Positions 35,301 to 44,300 of a stretch of 64,000 nucleotides of DNA are shown in pieces. Source of the stretch: Aplectana chamaeleonis (taxonomy: Eukaryota > Nematoda > Chromadorea > Rhabditida > Cosmocercidae); contig JAPDOI010000121.1 of NCBI GenBank assembly GCA_029168955.1, positions 992,001-1,056,000 on the forward strand, read 5' to 3'. A program made the position numbers and the translations under genes. The notes below the pieces were generated by a model. That model was not told the origin of the DNA, did not search any database, and saw only the letters and a list, made by a program, of their open reading frames with translations. Positions within the stretch are counted from its first letter, which is position 1, and each line of letters starts with the position of its first letter.

Positions 35301-38300
35301 GCGTGCACGAACTGGCATCTTTCGGCCCTAGAAAATCTAAGTCTAGCCCGTTTTTCGCCGCGCTACCTTCATAGTTTTTCAGCTGTTTTTGATCTAAGCT
35401 GATTTTTGTAGCTTTTTCGGTAACGTTTTTTATCGTGACCGCTGCCTTTAAAGGAAGTGTTCACGATGAAAAATTGTCCGTTTCTTGGCAAAAACGTAAG
35501 CTTTGGGTCACTCTAACAAAGGAATGACCAGACCGGGCTGCCAGGACTGTCCATACATCCATATTTTTCCAATAGCCTACCTCCCAGAACACCCTACTAA
35601 TTGCCCGAGTAGTGAGAAAAAAAGTTATGAACCAATTTTTAAAATGAGGTCGAAACGACGAAAAGGGTGAGTGTTATATCACCTATCCCTTCAACAACAA
35701 CACCAAGCCGAGTTGGCCGAGTGGTCCAAGGCGGCGAACTATTAACCGGAGGCTCCCAGGTTCATGCCCCTCTCCTGGCGAATTTTTCGCCACGATGTTT
35801 TCTGAGTCCAACAACTGTAGACGGATTTTAATGACGTTTTATCGACACCAGCCATCATAGGGAAGAAGAACGAGCATACAGAAAGGCAAAACATGGATAC
35901 GAAAGTTCTAATAAAAAAATCACTCTGTAAAAAAGTGGCTGTGGCTTGAGTTCTGAGGGTCAACTTACTAGGAAACACGTTTTATTCTGTGGTGACTTGA
36001 ACTTTTTGCCCTGTATATATCTTATCTAATTACCATTGCTTTCTCACGATTGCCTTATGCGTCGTAGAAAATCAAATCAAATCAAAAAGGCCTACTGGCC
36101 ACTGAACCCTTTACATCAGACGAAAAGCCTTGAGATGCTATCGCAACGCTTTTCCCTAGTGAAATCGGCAAATGCGAGGAAGCTGGATGTTGTAATTATG
36201 TTACTTTTATGTTTTGCTGCTACTGTAATAGAAATTTCTGTTTCGCCCACTTCCTCGAAAATTACCATTGGTGTTGATTTTTCTTGCCATGTATTCCTAT
36301 CGAAGTGCTTGCTGTTTTTTTTTCCATCAGAAGAATTGTCGATAAAATTCTATGTAAAAAACCCTAACAACGTTTTTTGCACCAAGAGGACTGTACCAGA
36401 AGATTCTCTGGATGGAAGTCTATGAGCTACGGTAGCTAAACTTTATCACTTACCGTAACCTTCCGTAATCGCCTGAAAAACGCTAAACTAACTTAATACT
36501 GTGCTTCTCTGGGCCAAATTCCGGTCCGCGATTGCGTCTCGACACTCTTTGCAGCCGCAAGCGCTCAAGTCAGTCGAATTTCCAGCGCCAAAGCCGACTC
36601 GATGTGGCTTTTTATACAGTTTTCTGCAATTCTATTTAGTTTCCAGCTTCAAAACCCACCTTGAGTCAACAGATCGACGGCTGCGGCGCTGGAAACTCTT
36701 TCGACTCGAAAGCGCGCGGCCGCAAATCGTGTCGAGACGCAGATGCGGACCGGACTTTGGCCCAGAGAAGCACAGTCTTCGTGTTCAGCATCCCAGAAAA
36801 CCCCCAGGCGAAGTTTGGGGATGAAATTTTTTTCGCCATTGGAACCCCATAACGCCACGTCGTAGCCCAATCCAATTTTTTGGGGTGCAGAGGTCCAGTA
36901 AAAATTTTCAGCCCAAACTTCACCCCGGGAGCGGTAAATTGGGGCGTAGAACACGAATCTAAGATCCGTTTGTTGTTTTTCTCGAGATTATGACAGGTTA
37001 CGGTAGCTTGATGGCAATATGCCCACAGGGCGTTCACTTTTTGGTTCATAGCTTTTTTTCACTACTACTCGGGCAGCTAGGTTGGGGCTTTAAAGATTAC
37101 CCGTGTAGCCATTCAGAAAAACATGGTTATATGGGTAGTTCTGGCAGCCCAGTCTGGTCATTCCCTTGTAAGAACACTAAGGACGGAAATGGGACAAAAT
37201 CGGTCAGGAAGTAGGTGAAAATCTCCTGCATTAGCCGATCCATTGGAACATCCTGCCCACATCATATAACAGTTGTCCTGCGTTCGTTTCCCCAGAGGAA
37301 CAGTTGCTTAATTTTTCAATACTATTTATCGCGAAAAATTCTAACATCCAAGCATTTACATTGGCCCGTCTTATTTTTGAAGAGTTTTCAGTCCAAGAAA
37401 AAGGAAACAGTGACTTGCCCAAGAATTTTGAAGCGCAAAACCATTTCCGACGGTAGGTTTGACGCTTTGTCGGCAGTCTCCCGAAACACACCAAATAGGC
37501 GTAATTGAATATTTCAGGGACTTCTTTGAAGCTTTTTTCTAGAATTCAAGAGTACTGTGCGGACTTTCCCCTATTAACCTATATTTAGTGGACTTACCTA
37601 CTCCAAAACATCGATAACTATGATACGGTTGTTTATGGTGAACACTGCTTCACAGTCCAAACTCAGGATCGTTTTTCTGTTTTCTGCACATCTTGAGGGA
37701 CGTCCCACCTTGATTCCAATGATGCTCCCGCGATCGCACGGAAACCCCACAACGCGGAGTTAGGTATGGTCCCTCCAGCATTCCCTAAAACTGAGCGGCG
37801 AAAGCATAGTGGGCGAGTTGTCCGAGGTTTGTAATTTCTGTCAATTGCAACCGATTTATGGGGACGGAGTTGAGTGAGGAGGAAGGCTGAGAATGAAGGA
37901 AGGAACGGGGCTATTAATCGGAAACCATCGCTCATCTCGCCACTGCTGAGCTCGAAAGATCGTAAAAGGGGCGTGCCAAAGTGGGACCTTGCAGTGGGCG
38001 CCCCAGAGTGGCTTCTCCTGTACCTCGCTTATTTGCAGGAATTGCGAGCTCGCACTTGGCAGATGTTATACAGGGTGGGCTTGCTTCAGGACTATGTCGA
38101 AATCTAAGATTTCGTCCCTGTGATTCGATTACGTCTTAGAAGGAAAAAGCAAATCTGGAATATTAATCTGTACACGCGAATGCATGATACAGAAGTCCAG
38201 TTCACGTTCCAATTCAGGGTCAAGCAGACCGTTCTGCCAGACCTCGACGGAGCCCTATTCCTTCCACTTGGCGATCGAAGAATTTTGAAAGGTTCTTACG

Positions 38301-41300
38301 TTTCCCACTAGGTGATAAAACTTTCGACAATTTCGGGATTGAACTTTTCAAAACAAAATCTAGCTTTTCTGCAAAATTTCTTTTGGTTTGCCTTGTAATT
38401 TTTTGTCATGCATGATTCACTCCTTACCTTACCGAAGAGCTTCGGAAAGTGATTTTCATTTTTTGCCCAAAAATTTTAGTCCCCCCTAAAATTATTATTT
38501 TACGACAATTTTAAATCCCCTTCCGATGTCCCAAGAAAAAGCAACCGCATGACCGTTGGTGGAAGAAAAAAAAAGAAATCACTGGAGGATAACCGATTCT
38601 TTCTATGCAAAACTGAAGACAATGAAAAACGAAACGATTGGACGAGTAGTTCAGCTGCAAATATGACTGAATCATAGAAGGGGCTTGCAAAAACAATGAG
38701 AAAATGAGGCCAAACTGATCAATCAAACACAGAACTGGGCGCGTTGTGAGTGCGGTCAGCGACCAGAAGTGAGAATCGAATCGCATAGATATATGTAGTC
38801 TATCCGTATGAGACTGTCCGCCCACGCGCTCGGCGTGCGCCTCGAGCAGCTGTCGCGAAGGCGGCGTTGGGACGAGCCTTCCCACACCTTCGAACAGCTT
38901 GCTGGTCATATTATTCGCTGTTAATGGGCTGTTGAAATTCCTTTTGTTGGGATGACAGGTATGTATGTAGGTAAGTGCTTTTGTTCATTCACTGTTATCA
39001 TATATTGCCTACTTCCTTGCGACTGTTTGGCTCCATCGGGTAATAATTTTATCACCTTTTGTAAAATTAAAGGCTTTGTTCACTGTGGATTGTTTAATCT
39101 ATGTTTAGGGGCCTTTCTGTCTGTTTGTTGTTTTTAAAGTAATTTTTAAGGAGAGCATTCGACGGCCAACAAAAATACTCTTCCCATTTCTGATTTCATA
39201 ACTTTCTTTCTTTCCGCGGTGTACATTCCCGAGCTGCCGAGATGTCGTACGTTCGTGCCGTGGCAGTGTGGAGGAAAGAAGACCACCTCCGTACAAACCG
39301 ACGTCAACCCCTCCGCGTGGAGGGTTTTTGTCATGGGAGAGATGCTGGCGGGCTGCAGCTCTCCTAAGGATTCTACTACAGAGGGCCGGCATCGAGAAGA
39401 ATCCAGGACCCGCTCAGGAGTATCTATGCGCCACATGCAGCGAGAAGGTCACCTGGAATGGGATAAGCGTCCAATGTTTTGGATGTCAGGGGTGGGTGCA
39501 TCTCTCCTGTTCGGGTCTCAGTTCTGTGAGGCATCACGATCCTTCCTTCCGTTGTGTTCTGTGTTCTGACCCCAGTAACTCTGATTCCTCATTTACCAAC
39601 CGCCCCCTATCTATTGTTCATATTAACCTCAATGGGCTTCGTGCTAAGTTGTCTGAACTCTCTCTTTTTGCTCGTACTCATCATCCTGATACCATTATGG
39701 TTCAGGAAACCAAGATGTCTCCTTCCGCTACTGCTCGACACCCTAACATTCCTGGCTACACTGCTTATCATGCTCCAAGGTCAGCTAACGGCGGAGGAGT
39801 TTCCACTTTCGTATTATCCAATATACCCTGTCATATCATACCAAATACCCCATCGGACGGTACTCTTGAATGCCTGCCTATCCACCTCCCTCTTAAAACA
39901 CCTATACCTCTTTTTAATATCAATATCCCTCCTACCACGTCCTGTCCTCAATCTTATGACCCTACTCCCTCACTCAAGCAGTTTTACGACTCCTCCCTTT
40001 CACCCTCTGTTGTCTTTGCAGGCGATTTTAATGCTCACACATTCTGCCCATCGCTTGACACTGACGCTAGAGGAGAAGACGTCGAAGAATGGGCGGAGGA
40101 GTGCGATCTGGTCATCCTCAACGATGATCGGCCCACTCGTCTCCCGACCAACGGCCGATCCTCTAGTCCAGCCATCTCTCTTGTATCCTCTAATCTATCT
40201 AACGCCTGCTCTTGATCGACCACTACAACTATGTCCAGTGATCATATCCCCATCTTTGTCCATATCGATCTCTAATTCTCTTGCTCCTTATTCAGGTATC
40301 CGTAAAAGATCTTATCTTAATCTTTGCTTCGCAGACTGGCGCTTGTTCAGGGAGATGGCACTTCGCCATGTGGATGACTAGCCATGGAATGGAAACGTGC
40401 ACCAGAAAGAACGTCACTTGACTGACGCGATTCGCAAGGCCATGAAAGCAGCCATTCCGGAGGGCCGAGTTAAGACCTTCTTTCCCAATGTCACCAGGGA
40501 AATCTTGGAGAAGATAAAGACAAGGGATGCAAAGAGAGACCTGGATCCGACCATTGCTGAGCTGGACAGCGAGATTAAGCGAGATCTGGACAAGCACAAG
40601 AAGGAGTGTTGGGAGAAGTTCACGGAGAAGATGAACTTCAAGAGTGATGGAGCGTCAACTTGGAAAGTTCTAAAGAAGATCTCGGGCAAGAGCACCTCCA
40701 CCAACTATTCCACGATCGAGTTCGAGAATGGAGTTTTCAAATCGGGAAAGGAGGCTGCAACTGCTCTCGGAAAGAATTTTTTCATAACTCAGGCTAAGAG
40801 AGGGAAACAGAATCGACTGACTGTTAGAGAGCTCTGTAAGTTACCACTTATGGATGAAGCAGAAGCTGTGACGCCCGAGCAGATTGAAAAGGTGGTTAAA
40901 GAGATGCGCAACTCGAAGGCAATAGGGCCGGATGGCTATAGTCCAGTGGTCTTGAAGAAACTGCCGAGTGAGATTATGCCAATCCTGGCGGACGTCATCA
41001 ACACATCCTTTCGCACCTGCATCATACCCCAAGACTGGAAAATGGCAAGCGTCGTTCCGTTGCCCAAGCCAGGTAAATCGACATCCACGGTTAAGGGATA
41101 CAGGCCAATAAGTCTGTTATCACCAATCGCAAAGGTCGCTGAGAAACTGGTCGTCAAGGAGCTGGCCGAGCATAATAACAAACAGCAGCACCAGCATGGA
41201 TTCCGCAAATTACACTCAACCACCACGGCGCTGCTGGAGATTGTGAGCTATGTTTTGGATGGCTTCAACGCCACCAAGCCTCAACGCACTGTTGGAGTAC

Positions 41301-44300
41301 CCCTGGATCTCACAAAGGCGTTTGACACTGTCAACTTGGGCATACTGTCTAAGAAGCTATTGAGGTCCACAATCCCGCCTTGGCAGAAGCGATGGATTAC
41401 CGCACTCATCAAAGGGCGCCGAGCAAAAGTGCTGTTCCAGGGACATGTCTCTAATAGCGTCCCGATCGCTGCCGGTGTCCCTCAAGGAGGAGTCATATGG
41501 CCTGCTCTGTTCAGTCATTACCTTGAAGATTTGCCCGTTCCCCCAAGTGACATCAAAGTCGTTGCGTATGCGGATGATATCACCATCTTGTGCCGAGACA
41601 GAGACATCAATATAGCTGCACGCAAGATCAATATCTACCTCATCGTTCTGAAGAGCTTTCTCGATGATATGATGCTCACTGTCTCTGCCGCTAAATCATC
41701 TGTATCAGTTTCCTCCACTGACCCTAAGGAACACTGCGCTCACCCCGTTGTGAATTGGGAAGACGCTCGTCTGCCTGCCGCACGTTTCCCTAAGCTGCTC
41801 GGCCTAGTATTGGATCCTTCGTGGAGGTTCCACAAGAATACTGAGCAGAAACAGGCTACAGTGAAAGCAAAGCTCAACGTCCTACGAGCTCTGGGAGGAA
41901 CGTCGTGGGGAAGTAGCAAGGAGACAATTTTGACCACCTACAAGGCAATATTGCAGCCGGCGTTGGAGTACGCTGCACCGGTATGGCAGCACATGATATC
42001 GGATTCATCGTGGACAAAGATGCAGCGAGTCCAAAATGCTGCTCTTCGGATTGCCACAGGGTGTGCTAAAAGCACCCCAGTGGAACATCTTCATGCTGAG
42101 GCCCGAGTTCTGTCGGTTAAAGGCAGTGTTCACGATGAAAATTGTTTTTCTGTTTTCCCGCCTATCTTGAAAACGGCCGCATGCTGATTACAATGATGTC
42201 TCTGAAATTGTACAAGACCTTCTGGGAACGGAGTTATGGTCCCTCAAAAATAGAGCTAAGGAAACATGGTGGACGAGTTGTCCAAGGCTTGTTAATTCCG
42301 TCTTTTGCAGCCGATGTATGCGAGTTAACCTGAGTAAAGAGAGAAGCTGAGAATGAAGGAAAGAACGGGTCGAATGATTGGAAATCATCGCTCATCTCAC
42401 GATCTTGAGCATTCATTTGTTCACGTCGGTGGGCGTGTGATGCGCTTCTGAGGTTTGCCTTGCGCTCGAAATGGCAACTTCAGGCTTTTTTGGAGCTTTT
42501 CCTGGCTGGTTTTCATGCGTTCTTTCGACGTCAACGTTACACTGTGCCCCTCCACTACCCATTCCAAGTGGAAACTGAAACACATTTTTTATCGTGAACA
42601 CTGCCTTTAAGGAGCACTGCCAACTCCAAGCGCAGCAACTGGTTATTAACATTGTCAAGCAGCCTGACCACCCATTAAGAAGGATCATTAATCCCGTGAG
42701 AGAGAGACATATCAGAAGGCCTTTTGCGGATGCTCCCCAGAAAGTCAATATACAAAGATGGACGGACTCCCAACTGGATCGTCTTCGTCTTTTACGTGCG
42801 GAGCACACCACGTTCGTCATGGATCACTTGAGTAGGATGACCGTCAATCCCATATTGGGGGTCGTAACACCCGTAGTCAGCAACACTGAGATTGAACTCG
42901 GTAGGCGGGCTAGAAGTACCCTTGCCTCGTTACGCTGCGGTCATTCCCCTATGCTGATATCATACTTGCATAAGATCGATCGCAGTAAGCCGGACGAGTG
43001 CCCGGACTGTGGTAGCCGTGGCCACACAACTGAACACCTATTCGATTGCCCAAAGATGCCTACCACTCTGACAACAATGGATTTGTGGACGAATCCGGTT
43101 TCAGTCGCCCGTTTCTTGAACCTTTGACAAAAACCTTCCTGCGGCCGCAAAGAAGAAGAAGACATTCCCGACAAAACCTTTCTATTTTAGGTTCTGGAAA
43201 ATTATTGCAAAAGTGGAAAAAAGAACAAACCAAATAACTTTTTTAACGCATATGTAGTAAACAGATCACAAAAACAAAGGCAATCTTCTTTCGCATCGGG
43301 AATGAAATTTGGGCCGAACAACTATAAAAACTTATTAAAGACACAGTCCAACCTCAGAAGCGATTTTTCGTTTTTCTGCCTAACTTGGAGAAAATTTCAC
43401 GCTGATCACAATGGTGTCTCCAGAATCGCTCAGAACTCCTACGAACGGAGTTACGGCTCCTCAAAAATTTCAATTTCGAACGGCTAGAAGTTCGCGGACG
43501 AGTTGTCTCGGGCCTGTATTTTCTCGTTCATCGCAGCCATCGTTCTGTAGCAGGCAACAATATAAAGCCAGCCCGAAAACAAATCGAAGAACATAGGTTT
43601 TATATAAAATCATTCGCGCGTCTCTTCCCTATTGAGGTCGGAAAACTGGCGGTGGGCGTTACCCAATTTTTCTTTCAAGGAGGCGTGGCCGACTTTTTCC
43701 TAGCTTTCTCTCGCTTATTTGAGGGAATTGAGATTTCGCGCTCGGCAGGGTTGCAATAGGCGGCGACCGGACCATAATATCAAAAATTACCTCTGAGGTT
43801 GGACTGTGCCTTTAAATTAGTTAATAAGAAACACACCTTAATATGAATTAGCAGAAATATGAAACAAATAGCGAATACAATACCAGTCAACTGTTTCCAG
43901 CTGCAGGCAGGCTCGTCCAAAAACTGCCTTCGCCGGTAAACACGCACGCCGACCGCGTGAGCGGACAGTCTCATTCGAACGGACCTTGCATAGGGAGTAG
44001 AATAGCGATGAGGCAAACTACATTAAAAAAAACCTTACAGGCCTGAAGGGAACATCGTACTCAATTACTTGAACGGCAAGACCGCATAAACATTTATGAG
44101 GTAACTGTCTTTCAACCAATCTGAAGGGATAATTCAAAAAACCTACTTGGAGGAGATTGGACGGTGCGGATCAAAGACCATCCTCTCCAAAACTTCCATC
44201 AAGTCAGGAAGTGCACTGTCAACTCGGTTCACCAGAGATAACGGAATTATCTTGAAGGAAATTAATCGTGATATGTTTGTTCCGAAAAATCATATACACT

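Larger units (their letters stand above)
35448..37200. mobile_element. Decayed inverted-repeat element with family A-like left end
   Basis: The left end TTAAAGGAAGTGTTCACGAT is followed by a block (35505-35640: GGAATGACCAGACCGGGCTG, CTACTAATTGCCCGAGTAGT). Its near complement is at 37025-37180 (ACTACTACTCGGGCAGC, CAGCCCAGTCTGGTCATTCC). The right terminus is not clear. A tRNA-like sequence and a smaller inverted repeat lie inside. Confidence 0.45.
39210..43190 (+). mobile_element. PHD/endonuclease/RT non-LTR retrotransposon (LINE-P), copy 1
   Basis: This near full-length element carries a 2A-like GIEKNPGP motif, a PHD-type Cys/His finger, an AP endonuclease, RT with YADD, and a C-terminal Cys-His motif. 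It ends in GCGGCCGCAAAGAAGAAGAAG, the 3' tail also seen in copy 3. A family A MITE at 42117-42610 interrupts the RT frame. A TGA at about 40213, a frameshift near 40270 and a frameshift near 39310 inactivate it. It lies antisense to eEFSec within intron 5. I place it in the CR1/Jockey group by domain order. Confidence 0.87.
6278..44146 (-). other. Giant eEFSec intron 5, 37.9 kb
   Basis: The donor GTAGGT lies just below exon 5 (44147). The acceptor TTCAATTTGCAG lies just above exon 6 (6277). The split codon joins as AA+G (Lys), giving SSK-LIVAVDHCF, the residue order expected across domains I and II. Everything listed between these coordinates is therefore intronic to eEFSec, most of it mobile DNA in both orientations. 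Confidence 0.85.

Noticed and set aside
35448..37650. A complete 2.2 kb family A element ending at GGTGAACACTGCTTCA (37637)
   Set aside because: The putative right end is damaged and lacks TTAA, and a different MITE-derived segment begins there. Only the left end and an internal inverted repeat are supported.
39554..40381. 275-codon leucine-rich frame as a membrane protein
   Set aside because: It is the alternative frame of the LINE-P endonuclease. Its hydrophobicity comes from codon composition of the real frame.
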